Assembly: GCA_023379675.1 (NCBI GenBank)
Contig: JAMCPL010000011.1
Location: forward strand, 48,864 to 112,863
DNA from: Actinomycetota bacterium
GTDB taxonomy: Bacteria > Actinomycetota > Acidimicrobiia > Acidimicrobiales > JAMCPL01
DNA length: 64,000 nucleotides
Direction: 5' to 3'
Shown: piece by piece, positions 35,326 through 44,229 of the stretch
Layout of the letters: each line of letters begins with the position of its first letter
Numbering within the stretch: position 1 is the first letter of the stretch
Notes under the pieces: model-generated
What the model saw: only the letters and a program-made list of their open reading frames with translations
Databases searched by the model: none
What the model was told of the DNA's origin: nothing
Made by a program: the position numbers and the translations under genes

Positions 35326-36723
35326 TCATCGTGTGGTCGATGTTCCATGAGCCGCTTTACGGATAACCAGTACCCGGTCGATTCTCCTCCCCTTCACCTT
35401 CTCCACCACCATCTCGCAACCATCCACCTGCACATGTTCGCCAGCTTTGGGAATATGGCCGGCAAGGTCGAACACAAGACCTCCAACCGTATCCCAGGTG
35501 CCCGCCGGCAGGGCGATTCCCAACATTTCGCTGAGTTCATCCACGGGGGTCTTGGCTGGCACCGAGAGACTGTTGCCGCCTACTTGCAGCACATGCGGTT
35601 CATCCACATCGTACTCATCTACTATTTCCCCGACAAGTTCCTCGATGAGGTCCTCGAGCGATACCACTCCTGTCATGGTGCCATACTCGTCGATCACTAT
35701 GGCTTGGTGGAACTTATCACGCTGCATTTCACGCATGAGTATCGCAGCTTTTTTGGTTTCCGGCACAAAGTGAGCGGTACGTAGGTGGTCTGCCACCAGA
35801 TCGTCACCCCTGCCTGCTCTCTCCGCCTTGATAAGATCTTTCAGGTTGACCGAACCGGCTATGTCATCCAGATTGGTGGTATATACCGGCAACCGGCTGA
35901 ATCCAGCCTCGAGCGCTATACCCAGTGCGCCAGACACGTCAAGCTGAGCTTGCAGCGCCACTACGTCGGGCCGTGGCACCATGACCTCTCTTACCACGGT
36001 GTCTCCCAACTCGATTACGGAGTGGATCAGGGCGCGTTCTTCTCGCTCTATGACGTCTTCTTCCATCGCTACGTCGGCAATTGCGAGGATCTCTCCTTCA
36101 CTGACTTCCCTGCCCTGCATTCTCGACCGTCCCAGCGCCACACCGGCGAGCTTTACGAGGGCATGTGATAATGCCTGTAGGGGCCAGAAGGAGCCGATTG
36201 CTAATACCATTGGCGCCGTGTGCAGTGCTACTTTCTCAGGATCGTTTACCGCCCATGTCTTGGGCATGGCCTCCGCCACCACAAATAGCACTGCCACTTC
36301 GAAGGCGGTGGCAACGACCACTCCGATAGGTCCGAACCACCTGTATGACAGTATACCGACCAGGGTGGCTGCAACCAGCTGGCATATCAACACGAGTAGC
36401 AGTATTACATTCAGATATGTGTCAATATCGTCGACTACCTTTACCAGATGGTGCGCTCCCCGCCGCCCCTCATCACGGAGTGCCATGGCTTTCGGTTTGC
36501 TTAATTTGACCAGGCTTGTCTCTGCCAGGGCGAGGAAGGTCGCCAGCAGGACAAGTACCAGCACCGAAGCGAGCATAATCCAGTCCTGACCAGTCAGTCT
36601 CAACCTGCCGTCCGCTGCGGCCGCTATGCCGTAGCCCGTGTATTGCATTACCCTGCTCTGGCCGGCCACCTCGAAGGTTCCGGCTGCCAGTAATGGCGGA
36701 ATAGGTGTCATGAGAAGGATCAT
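35326..36723 (-). CDS. CNNM/CBS-domain membrane protein (HlyC/CorC family)
   Basis: 465 residues. The DUF21/CNNM membrane domain has four helices (about 48-190, with ALAETSLVKLSKPKA). Two CBS domains follow at about 225-345 (VREVMVPRPDVVAL, FHQAIVIDEYGTMTGVVSLEDLIEELVGEI), and a CorC_HlyC domain ends the protein. Family members are linked to magnesium or cobalt efflux; the old haemolysin name is not informative. Placed between ybeY and era, as in many actinobacteria. Confidence 0.9.
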   Translation of the reverse strand: MILLMTPIPPLLAAGTFEVAGQSRVMQYTGYGIAAAADGRLRLTGQDWIMLASVLVLVLLATFLALAETSLVKLSKPKAMALRDEGRRGAHHLVKVVDDIDTYLNVILLLVLICQLVAATLVGILSYRWFGPIGVVVATAFEVAVLFVVAEAMPKTWAVNDPEKVALHTAPMVLAIGSFWPLQALSHALVKLAGVALGRSRMQGREVSEGEILAIADVAMEEDVIEREERALIHSVIELGDTVVREVMVPRPDVVALQAQLDVSGALGIALEAGFSRLPVYTTNLDDIAGSVNLKDLIKAERAGRGDDLVADHLRTAHFVPETKKAAILMREMQRDKFHQAIVIDEYGTMTGVVSLEDLIEELVGEIVDEYDVDEPHVLQVGGNSLSVPAKTPVDELSEMLGIALPAGTWDTVGGLVFDLAGHIPKAGEHVQVDGCEMVVEKVKGRRIDRVLVIRKAAHGTSTTR

Positions 36724-36811
36724 CGTACCACTATATTTCCAGTTTGTAATGCCGTTGTCCTGAGGATGCCTGCGGGCATGGGTCGGACGAACAAGATCGA
36801 TACCGGCATTT

Positions 36812-37450
36812 TTATCTTGTGGCGGATGATGGCGATGGCGACGGACGCCAGAGCTTGGACAGCAGGTCGCGTTCCCGGCCTTCCATCACCTCGGCCTCTT
36901 CTTCCGTCTCATGGTCCATTCCCAAGAGGTGGAGTATGCCATGCACTACCAGCAGAGCAATCTCGTACTCCGGGTCGACCCCGTTGCGGGTGGCATTGGC
37001 CTCGGCTTGGAGCGGGCAGATGACGACATCTCCCAGCAGCCATGGTATGCCGGGAGGCCGTGGAGCGCCGGCTGAGCCTCTTAGGCCCGAAGATTTCATG
37101 TCCATGGACTCCACGGCTTGCCGGCGGCGCGCAGGGGGATGGCCGTCCACGGGGAATGACAGTACATCGGTCGGTCCGCTACGGCCCATGTGGAGGGCAT
37201 TCAACTCCGACATGCCATCCTCGTCCGCCAGCCATATTTCTAGGTAGAGTGGTCCTGGAGCATCGTTCAGCACCCCTTCCAATTCGAGTACACCATGTGC
37301 GAGGGAATGCAGCATTTCTACATCACATCCCAGCGACTTGCCAGGTCGCGACGATTCTGTAACGGCTTGCGTGAAGCCTGGAACCACCGGAGTGACTTTC
37401 TCGCCGTCAGATGTCCTGATGTCGTGAACGACGATCTCAGATTCATCCAT
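36812..37450 (-). CDS. ybeY: Endoribonuclease YbeY
   Basis: 212 residues from ATG 37450, which overlaps the end of the phoH-like gene by 8 bases. The zinc site is seen as HGILHLLGMDHETEEEA, and GPTDVLSFPVDG is the other conserved block. It acts in 16S rRNA 3'-end maturation and ribosome quality control. A linker of about 30 residues after SFPVDG is not conserved. A longer frame from 37507 exists but overlaps more of phoH. Confidence 0.92.
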   Translation of the reverse strand: MDESEIVVHDIRTSDGEKVTPVVPGFTQAVTESSRPGKSLGCDVEMLHSLAHGVLELEGVLNDAPGPLYLEIWLADEDGMSELNALHMGRSGPTDVLSFPVDGHPPARRRQAVESMDMKSSGLRGSAGAPRPPGIPWLLGDVVICPLQAEANATRNGVDPEYEIALLVVHGILHLLGMDHETEEEAEVMEGRERDLLSKLWRPSPSPSSATR

Positions 37451-38558
37451 CGGGCAGACTGGCAATCTCGCTCGTGCTGCGCTCGTAAGCTTCGACGATC
37501 TGCGCAACGATGTAGTGTCTTACTACGTCCTTACTGGTGAGATAGACGAACTGCAGCCCGTCGATTCCACCGAGTATTTTTTCCAAGGCAGCCAGCCCCG
37601 AACGTCCCTGTGCGACATCTACTTGCGTGATATCACCGGTGACCACCACCTTGGAGCCGAAGCCGATACGAGTGAGAAACATTTTCATCTGTTGGGGGGT
37701 GGTATTCTGGGCTTCATCAAGGATGACGAAACTGTGGTTGAGGGTCCTGCCTCTCATGAAAGCCAGAGGGGCGACCTCAATGCTGCCTCTGTCGATAAGA
37801 CGCTGGGCCCCTTCAGGGGAAATCATATCGTACAATGCATCATATATCGGTCGTAGGTAGGGGTCCACCTTGGCCATCATGTCGCCGGGCAGGAACCCTA
37901 GTTTCTCTCCCGCCTCTACTGCAGGGCGGGTCAGGATGATTCTTTCCACCTCTCCTGATTCGAGTGCAGCGACGGCCATGGCAACCGCTAGGTAGGATTT
38001 TCCAGTGCCGGCAGGTCCTATGCCGAAAGTGATCACATTGCGGGAAATGGCATCGGTGTATCTCCTCTGTCCTGTTGTTTTAGGCCGGATGGATCGGCCT
38101 TTCGGAGAGCGGAATATCTCGGTATGCCTGACCATGGATGGGCGTATGTCCTCATTGACCATTTCCACGGTACGCATTATTTCATCGTTGTTCAGTTCTA
38201 TGCCTTCTTCCAGCATCGTAACCAGTTCCTCGAACAGTTTGCCTACCTTGCCGGCATTCTTGCCATCTGCTGTTATCTCGTTACCTCGTGCAACGATTCT
38301 AGTTTCGGGAAATGCTTGCTTTATGACCTTGAGAAGCTGGTCGTGCGCACCCAGCAGACTTATCATCGACGTTCCCGTAGGTACGGATACCTGATAATGC
38401 AGCAGGCTGCTACGGTGACTGCCGCCTGCTGCGCAGTCAGGTGGCATGGATTCGTTTGCGGCATCGGTCGGCATTGTACCGTTAGCCGCGCTGGAGGCGA
38501 CCGTTACAGATCCCGGCATCGCAGCACGACCTGCCGTGGAGGGCACCTTTCCACTCAA
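37443..38558 (-). CDS. PhoH-like ATPase
   Basis: 371 residues; the first 60 are unconserved. Walker A is FGIGPAGTGKSYLAVAMAV (about 172-190), Walker B FVILDEAQNTTPQQMKMFLTRIG, plus TRPAVEAGEKLGFLPGD and VVTGDITQVDV. An ATPase related to helicase domains, often encoded just before ybeY and thought to work with RNA. TTG 38558 overlaps the HIT stop as TTGA; the true start may be further in. Confidence 0.92.
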   Translation of the reverse strand: MSGKVPSTAGRAAMPGSVTVASSAANGTMPTDAANESMPPDCAAGGSHRSSLLHYQVSVPTGTSMISLLGAHDQLLKVIKQAFPETRIVARGNEITADGKNAGKVGKLFEELVTMLEEGIELNNDEIMRTVEMVNEDIRPSMVRHTEIFRSPKGRSIRPKTTGQRRYTDAISRNVITFGIGPAGTGKSYLAVAMAVAALESGEVERIILTRPAVEAGEKLGFLPGDMMAKVDPYLRPIYDALYDMISPEGAQRLIDRGSIEVAPLAFMRGRTLNHSFVILDEAQNTTPQQMKMFLTRIGFGSKVVVTGDITQVDVAQGRSGLAALEKILGGIDGLQFVYLTSKDVVRHYIVAQIVEAYERSTSEIASLPDG

Positions 38559-38920
38559 CCTGGTGGCCAGCTCATGGGGCGACCGCCGATTACATGAAGA
38601 TGTAGATGAGGCACTATATTGCCTGCATCTGATCCGACATTGAATACGAGGCGGTATCCGCTATCCAGGATACCTTCGGCAATGGCGACTTGTCTGGCCA
38701 TGGCGAGCATACTGGCAACGACACGGCTGTCACCGGGTTCCACGGTCGCCGCATTCTCTATGTGGTCACGTGGAACAATAAGCACATGCACCGGCGCCTG
38801 GGGATTGATGTCCCTGAAAGCTGTGACTGTGTCGTTGTGCATTACGATGTCCGCAGAGACGGTACCTGCCACGATCTGGCAGAATATACACTTCCGAGCT
38901 GCGTCGCTCAATTTATTCAC
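38555..38920 (-). CDS. HIT-family nucleotide hydrolase/transferase (HinT-like)
   Basis: 121 residues. CIFCQIVAGTVSADIV at the start and the histidine triad HLHLHVIGGR at the end are diagnostic of HinT-type purine nucleoside phosphoramidases. Substrate in this organism unknown. GTG 38920 overlaps the preceding HTH gene by 8 bases. Confidence 0.92.
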   Translation of the reverse strand: MNKLSDAARKCIFCQIVAGTVSADIVMHNDTVTAFRDINPQAPVHVLIVPRDHIENAATVEPGDSRVVASMLAMARQVAIAEGILDSGYRLVFNVGSDAGNIVPHLHLHVIGGRPMSWPPG

Positions 38921-39161
38921 CGTTCACGTGTCGCGGTCGATGCGACTCAGGGTAGAGGTGCTCCAGCGTACCGGGCTCTATACGGCATGCTTCTATGAAC
39001 TTCTCCACGTCATGCGCCTTCAATCTTATAACCCTGCCAAACTTGTATGCCGGCAGTGACCCTTCATCCACAAACCGGTAAAGGCTTCGCAGCGTTACGC
39101 CCAAGCGATCGGCGGCCTCTTTCGTGCTCAACCATTCGATTGCAGGCAGGCTGTCCATCAT
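38913..39161 (-). CDS. Excisionase/MerR-like helix-turn-helix protein
   Basis: 82 residues. WLSTKEAADRLGVTLRSLYRFVDEGSLPAYKFGRVIRL is the HTH_17 pattern: an N-terminal winged helix seen in excisionases, AlpA and the short BldC-type regulators. It probably binds DNA. ATG 39161 overlaps the stop of the BldD-like gene (ATGA). The function is open; in this place it is more likely a regulator than a phage excisionase, since no integrase is nearby. Confidence 0.8.
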   Translation of the reverse strand: MMDSLPAIEWLSTKEAADRLGVTLRSLYRFVDEGSLPAYKFGRVIRLKAHDVEKFIEACRIEPGTLEHLYPESHRPRHVNGE

Positions 39162-39745
39162 TGGTAAATGAGGTCCAGCTCCCCAAGCCTGTGTATCATG
39201 GCATCTGGAGTGACACCGAACATAGCCGATACTATGCGCAGGTCCTCGCCGCGTATTGTGATTATCTGTCCGTTGAAATCTTGACGTTGGATCTGCACGA
39301 CTGATAGGAACCTGCGCAGCAGATCCTGCTCCGGACCCGTTGAACTATTCAGCTTGGCAAGGTCTATGACGACCTTCTCCTGAGCTTCAGGCAACTGCCT
39401 CGCGCCTGGTACAAGAATAGCTTGCCTTCTAATAATTGGCTGCCATCTGCTGTCTGCATCCAGATCGGGCAGGAGATGGTCCACCGGAACGTCGTACAGC
39501 CGGGCAAGCCGTTGGAGTCTGGGTACCGATATGGAGCGTTCGCCACGCTCGTAGGCACCGAGCACAGAAGCTTTGAACTCCTTGCTAGACATGGCTTCGA
39601 CTCGCTGCAGGGATAGCCTCATCTGCTTTCGGACTGCGCGTAGCTTTGCGCCTACCGTCTTTGCATATTTTTCCCTGAGCGTTTCACCATCGTTGTCGCT
39701 AATGGACTCATTGACGCGAGTGCTTCCATTGCTGTCGTCTGCCAT
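39158..39745 (-). CDS. bldD: BldD-like transcriptional regulator with a c-di-GMP binding motif
   Basis: 195 residues. The XRE-type HTH (about 25-90) includes KQMRLSLQRVEAMSSKEFKASVLGAYERGERSISVPRLQRLARLYDVPVDHLLP, which is the BldD form. The C-terminal domain carries RQD, eight residues, then RGED. This fits the RxD-x8-RxxD signature by which Streptomyces BldD binds tetrameric c-di-GMP and dimerises. The first 30 residues are an extra acidic tail. ATG 39745 follows GAGG at good spacing. It heads the long minus-strand run and is divergent from hrcA. Confidence 0.85.
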   Translation of the reverse strand: MADDSNGSTRVNESISDNDGETLREKYAKTVGAKLRAVRKQMRLSLQRVEAMSSKEFKASVLGAYERGERSISVPRLQRLARLYDVPVDHLLPDLDADSRWQPIIRRQAILVPGARQLPEAQEKVVIDLAKLNSSTGPEQDLLRRFLSVVQIQRQDFNGQIITIRGEDLRIVSAMFGVTPDAMIHRLGELDLIYQ

Positions 39746-40142
39746 GTATTACCTCGTTTTACCTTTTGGCTCCATACTATGATCTGCCTTGGCATTTCCC
39801 TTGCACGGACTCATCGCGTGAATTGTGTGCGCAACACGCATCGCTCCGGCGATACTTGCCAACATGGATCGTGTCCCGGTATTGATCGTTGAAGAACTTG
39901 CAAACAATAATCCTAGTGTAGCACCATTCAAGCGTATCAGTAGGTGGATACCAAGGCAAGCAGTGGTATCCATTCCCATAGATATTGGGTATTCCATTCA
40001 AGCGTATCGGTAGGTGGATACCAAGGCAAGGGTCAGCTCCTGTATAATAGTCATTGAAGCGCCACTAGGACAGATGGCAGGTAGGTGCTTGGAGCACCAG
40101 ACGGTGCTGTAGCAATGCTCATTCAAGGAGGTTCACACGGTT
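39746..40142. other. Divergent intergenic region bldD / hrcA with direct repeats
   Basis: 397 bases with no credible gene. It holds two 37-base direct repeats (39924-39960 and 39994-40030). A Shine-Dalgarno AAGGAGG at 40125-40131 lies 11 bases before the hrcA GTG, and a small hairpin GTGCTTGGAGCAC lies near 40086. No CIRCE operator (TTAGCACTC-N9-GAGTGCTAA) is found. Confidence 0.6.
39924..40030 (+). repeat. Pair of 37-base direct repeats upstream of hrcA
   Basis: 39924-39960 and 39994-40030 match at 36 of 37 bases, 70 bases apart. Each contains GGTGGATACCAAGGCAAG. The spacer includes GGTATCCA, the reverse complement of TGGATACC within the repeat, so alternative hairpins are possible. It could be a regulator binding array or a local duplication. 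Confidence 0.9.
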
Positions 40143-41207
40143 GTGACAGAAGTCGAAGAACGCAGGCTGGCTGTCCTGAATGCCACAGTTGCCGAATACA
40201 TAGCCACGGCTCAGCCAGTGGGTTCTGTCCATGTTGCACGTTTGGCTAACTTGAGTGTGTCTTCGGCAACTGTCAGGACCGATATGGCTGTGCTCGAGAG
40301 AGAAGGCTATCTTATGCAACCTCATACCTCTGCAGGCAGGGTGCCCACCGGAAAGGGTTATAGATTCTATGTCGACCACCTAGCTCGTCCTGGAAGGCTT
40401 TCCATGAGCCACAGGATCATACTGAAGAATTTTTTCAGCCACTTGCATGGTGAGGTCGATAGCCTCCTCGAGAGGTCCATCTCCCTGCTGGCTCGCTTGA
40501 CTGACTATGCTTCGGTGGCTGTGAGCTACTGCACTCCCGATTACAGTGCCCCCATAAGGTCGATACAGGTAGTAGGACTTGCATCGCATGGCGGATTACT
40601 GGTGATTGTGCTTGGTGATGGGACGGTGGAGACCCAGGAGATTGACTTTGGTCAAGTCGTGAGCGATGCAGTACTATCAGAAGTCAACGCGATCCTGCAG
40701 CGCAATCTGGTGGGCCAGCTGATCAATGGCGAATTGCCAGCTACCGATCGGCTTGGGGGGAGCTATGGAACGAGGGGCAGCAGGCATGTGCATGGTCGGC
40801 CAGTGGATGACATAGTGAGTACGGTTGTTGCGGCATTGGGCCGCATGGCGACCGCAGTCAAGCCGGAACACGTCTTTGTCGGGGGGTCATCTCATGTGGC
40901 GGCTGGTTTCGACGCCATTGATACGGTACGTTCCATACTCTCGATCCTCGAACAGCAACTGGTGCTGGTGGACTTCATAGAGAAGGTGCTCGACAAGGGG
41001 CTGTCGGTAGCCATTGGAGCGAACGAACATGGTAACGCGCTCCTATCCGAGTGTGCGCTGGTCATCGCGCCTTTCAAGATCGGAGGGCAAGATGCAGGAT
41101 CGGTTGGAGTGCTGGGTCCATTGCGGATGGATTACCCGCTTGCTCTGGCTGCAGTTAATGCGGTAGGGACCGGACTCTCCGAAAGGCTGGCTGGCGATGC
41201 CGGCTGA
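40143..41207 (+). CDS. hrcA: Heat-inducible transcription repressor HrcA
   Basis: 354 residues. The N-terminal winged helix has VLNATVAEYIATAQPVGS, SSATVRTDMAVLEREGYL and HTSAGRVPTGKGYRFYVD, all diagnostic; a GAF-like core follows with IVLGDGTVETQEIDF. It represses chaperone genes at CIRCE operators in other bacteria. An insert of about 20 residues near 205-225 is unconserved. GTG start with strong AAGGAGG. Overlaps dnaJ by 11 bases. No CIRCE is seen at its own promoter, so autoregulation is uncertain. Confidence 0.93.
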   Translation: MTEVEERRLAVLNATVAEYIATAQPVGSVHVARLANLSVSSATVRTDMAVLEREGYLMQPHTSAGRVPTGKGYRFYVDHLARPGRLSMSHRIILKNFFSHLHGEVDSLLERSISLLARLTDYASVAVSYCTPDYSAPIRSIQVVGLASHGGLLVIVLGDGTVETQEIDFGQVVSDAVLSEVNAILQRNLVGQLINGELPATDRLGGSYGTRGSRHVHGRPVDDIVSTVVAALGRMATAVKPEHVFVGGSSHVAAGFDAIDTVRSILSILEQQLVLVDFIEKVLDKGLSVAIGANEHGNALLSECALVIAPFKIGGQDAGSVGVLGPLRMDYPLALAAVNAVGTGLSERLAGDAG

Positions 41208-42333
41208 TTACTATGCACTCCTAGGGGTCGGTAGTGACGCCAGCGAGGAACAGATCAAACGGGCTTACCGGAAGAGGGCAAGAGAACTCCATCCTGACAG
41301 TACGGGTGGAGATCCGCATTCCGAGGAGAAGTTCAAGGAGGTCACCATGGCCTACGAGGTGCTGAGAGATCCCGAGCGTAGAAGACGTTACGATATGTTC
41401 GGTCCGGAGGGAGTGAGTGGACAGCACGGGGGAGGTTCCATGGGCGGACTTGGCGATCAGTTCTTTTCCGGCTCGTTTTCAGATCTGTTTGATTCTTTTT
41501 TCGGTGTATCCGGCATGTCCGGATCGAGTACCCGTTCGAGGCGCGGCGGGCCGGAAAGAGGTCAAGATGTCGAAACCGTCCTGAATATCACCTTTGAGGA
41601 GGCGGCTTTCGGAACGGACAAAAGTTTGAGCGTTGAGACTCTAGTTGCGTGCGAGGACTGCTCGGCATCCGGCGCCCAGCTTGGTACCTCAGCTTCTCGC
41701 TGCCCTGAGTGCGGAGGCAGTGGTGAGCTGAGGAGGGTGCGTCAGTCCATTCTGGGCCAGATTGTCACGGCTGCACCATGCAATCGTTGCAGTGGCACTG
41801 GTGAGGTCATCGCCAGTAAGTGCAGTACATGCCGGGGCGAGGGGCGCGTAGTGAAGAAGGTGGATATGAGCGTGAGCGTTCCGGCTGGGGTAAGTGATGG
41901 TACTACGCTGAGGCTGACAGGCAAGGGGCCGGTAGGCAGGAGGGGGGGGCCTAGGGGAGATCTTTACGTGCATCTTGCCGTAAGTTCCGACGCCCGGTTC
42001 GAGCGCGAAGGTGCTGACCTGTACGCGGAGTTGCATATCTCGGTTCCACACGCTGTACTTGGCGCTACGGTTCCCTTTGAAACGCTTGACGGAGAGGAAC
42101 TCGTAGAGATACCCAGAGGCACCCAGAGTGGCTATGTGATCAAGTTCAGAGGGAAAGGTGTGCGCAACCTCAACGGCAGGGGGCGCGGAGATTTATATGT
42201 AAAGGTTGCAGTGGACATACCAGACTCATTGAGCCCTGCCCAGGAGGAACTCTACCGGCAGCTTGCGAAGGAAGAGGGAGCCGGTGTCGAGGCACAGCCA
42301 CATCGGTCCCGCCTGCGGTCGTTGCTGTCTTAG
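41197..42333 (+). CDS. dnaJ: Chaperone DnaJ
   Basis: 378 residues. The J domain has the HPD motif (RKRARELHPDSTGG), then a Gly/Phe-rich stretch. The zinc domain has four CxxCxGxG-type repeats (CEDCSASG, CPECGGSG, CNRCSGTG, CSTCRGEG; the first is off-consensus). The C-terminal substrate domains follow (VSVPAGVSDGTTLRLTGKG, GDLYV twice). Co-chaperone of DnaK. Coupled to hrcA, the usual actinobacterial order hrcA-dnaJ-rsmE. Confidence 0.95.
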   Translation: MPADYYALLGVGSDASEEQIKRAYRKRARELHPDSTGGDPHSEEKFKEVTMAYEVLRDPERRRRYDMFGPEGVSGQHGGGSMGGLGDQFFSGSFSDLFDSFFGVSGMSGSSTRSRRGGPERGQDVETVLNITFEEAAFGTDKSLSVETLVACEDCSASGAQLGTSASRCPECGGSGELRRVRQSILGQIVTAAPCNRCSGTGEVIASKCSTCRGEGRVVKKVDMSVSVPAGVSDGTTLRLTGKGPVGRRGGPRGDLYVHLAVSSDARFEREGADLYAELHISVPHAVLGATVPFETLDGEELVEIPRGTQSGYVIKFRGKGVRNLNGRGRGDLYVKVAVDIPDSLSPAQEELYRQLAKEEGAGVEAQPHRSRLRSLLS

Positions 42334-42434
42334 GTCAGCCTGCCAGCTAGCTAGCCTCTGTGGTAAGACTGCCATGCAGATCAGCCTATGCAGATCAGCA
42401 ATGCCGGTGGCCATGGTGGTGGCAGGATGGATCC

Positions 42435-43202
42435 ATGGGTGATGCGGTTGCCGACGATGCCGTAGATGCAGGGCTGATTGCCTGTGGCGCGCGGGCACAG
42501 GTATTCGTAAATGATCTTGCTGATCCGGAGGTCTCTCCAGACGATATGCATCACCTTGTGAATGTGCTGAGGCTGGGTGACGGGGAAAAGGTGATTCTGG
42601 CAGATGGGAAGGGGTCATGGAGGCTCAGTGCTTTCGATCATTCTGCAAGGGACGTACTCAGGCCTGCCGGGGAGATACATGTCGTCCCAGCCGCGAGTAG
42701 CCCTGTATGCGTGGCTCTTGCCGCCGTGAAGGGGGAGAGAAGTGCCTGGGCCGTTGCCAAGCTGGTGGAGGTGAACGTGGATAGCATCGCCTTGCTGGTC
42801 ACTGACAGGGGGATCGTACGGTGGGATGCAGGTCGGAAGGATCATGCATTACAGAGGCTGGGGAGGATAGCGCGCGAAGCCGCCGCTCAGGCGCGCAGGG
42901 CCTACGTAGCTTCCATAGTGGGTCCTGTAACCCTGGCAGAGCTGATCGAGTCATATCCAGATGGGGCTGTGGCGCTGGCCCATCCGGGCGGGGACAGCTC
43001 GCCTGCTACCCTGTTTTCCATGCTGTCGAGCGCGAGTGTAGTTGCAATCGGTCCTGAGGGCGGCTGGTCCCAGAGAGAGCTGGCCTACGGCGAGAACCTG
43101 CCCGGGGGCCGTCTTCCACGGATAAGCATGGGGGAAACCATTATGCGTTCCGAGACTGCCGCTGTCGTGGCAGGCGCCATACTCAAGATGGTGAGGTCGT
43201 GA
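42435..43202 (+). CDS. rsmE: 16S rRNA m3U1498 methyltransferase RsmE
   Basis: 255 residues from ATG 42435. SPOUT-fold enzyme: the N-terminal PUA-like part has HHLVNVLRLGDGEKVILADG. The knot region has LLVTDRG, RIAREAAAQARRAYV, VVAIGPEGGWSQRELAY and MGETIMRSETAAVVAGAI. It methylates U1498 of 16S rRNA. The frame is open to 42360 but homology begins after 42435. Third gene of the hrcA-dnaJ-rsmE group. Confidence 0.93.
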   Translation: MGDAVADDAVDAGLIACGARAQVFVNDLADPEVSPDDMHHLVNVLRLGDGEKVILADGKGSWRLSAFDHSARDVLRPAGEIHVVPAASSPVCVALAAVKGERSAWAVAKLVEVNVDSIALLVTDRGIVRWDAGRKDHALQRLGRIAREAAAQARRAYVASIVGPVTLAELIESYPDGAVALAHPGGDSSPATLFSMLSSASVVAIGPEGGWSQRELAYGENLPGGRLPRISMGETIMRSETAAVVAGAILKMVRS

Positions 43203-43342
43203 GCTGGCAGGATGACCCGATGGCGAGCGCAAGCCTGGTCTTTCAGGGCCGGGAGGAGGCCAACCGGCGCGATAACCCTATAAAATATGCCGTCTAGCTG
43301 GAGACTGGCGCGCGCAATGCAGATGGACTAATGATTTAATGC

Positions 43343-44122
43343 ATGAATATAGTTGTTTGCGTTAAACAGATACCTGATCCAGCGGCACCGCCTGCAATCG
43401 ATGAGGCCAATGGCACCCTTGCTAGGAGCGGCAAGCTGGTGATGGACGACTCGGACTCCTACGGGGTGGAGATGGCGTTGCAGCTTGCGGAACAGGCAGG
43501 CGGTGGAGAGGTTACCCTGGTATCGATGGCTCCCAATGGGGAGACCTCCGGGCTGCGTACAGCGCTGGCAATGGGTGCAGCTAAAGCCATACTGGTGAGC
43601 GATGAAGCTCTGGCTGGGTCGGATGCGCTGGCTACGGCCAAGGTGCTTGCTCGGGCCGTGGGTCGTGTGAAGCCTGATCTGATTGTGGCGGCGACAGAGT
43701 CGACCGACGGCTACACGGGAACCACTCCCGTACAGCTGGCGGAATTACTGGGATTTCCCTCTATAACCTTCGCCAAGCAGATATCTGTTTCAGATGGCAA
43801 GCTGGCCGTACAGCGCCAGACCGAGGTGGGCTATGACGAGGTGGAGTGCCAGCTTCCTGCCGTTGTCACGGTGACTGCAGGAGTCGTGGAGCCGAGGTAT
43901 CCCTCATTCAAGGGCATCATGGCGGCGAAGTCGAAGCCGGTCGATCAGCTTACCCTTTCTGACCTCGGCTTGGATGCTTCTGAGGTAGGCGCCACCGGTT
44001 CCGGGCAGGAAGTACTGTCTGTCGTTGATGCGCCGCAGCGGGCATCTGGCGAGATCATCGTAGATGATGGGGAAGCGCATCAGCGAGTGGTGCAGTTTCT
44101 CCAGGAACTCAAGCTGGTCTAG
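43343..44122 (+). CDS. etfB: Electron transfer flavoprotein, beta subunit
   Basis: 259 residues. MNIVVCVKQIPDP at the start, AEQAGGGEVTLVSMAP, VAATESTDGYTGTTPVQLAELL and the family signature VECQLPAVVTVTAGVVEPRYPSFKGIMAAK are clear. With EtfA it carries electrons from acyl-CoA dehydrogenases to the quinone pool. ATG 43343. The gap to etfA is 107 bases. A beta-oxidation partner is not in the window. Confidence 0.95.
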   Translation: MNIVVCVKQIPDPAAPPAIDEANGTLARSGKLVMDDSDSYGVEMALQLAEQAGGGEVTLVSMAPNGETSGLRTALAMGAAKAILVSDEALAGSDALATAKVLARAVGRVKPDLIVAATESTDGYTGTTPVQLAELLGFPSITFAKQISVSDGKLAVQRQTEVGYDEVECQLPAVVTVTAGVVEPRYPSFKGIMAAKSKPVDQLTLSDLGLDASEVGATGSGQEVLSVVDAPQRASGEIIVDDGEAHQRVVQFLQELKLV

Positions 44123-44229
44123 CCGGCGCGGTTTCTGGTGTGGCGTTGAATGAAGTGCCCTTAGTAGCTGTTAGTGGCGGAAGTACGAATTACAGGAATA
44201 CAAATCAGGATATTGGACATTAGGAGAGC

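Noticed and set aside
38913..39161. Phage excisionase
   Set aside because: Only the HTH type is shared; there is no integrase or phage gene nearby, and the gene is translationally coupled to a BldD-like regulator.
40080..40100. Hairpin GTGCTTGGAGCAC as a CIRCE operator
   Set aside because: It lacks the TTAGCACTC / GAGTGCTAA arms and the nine-base spacer.
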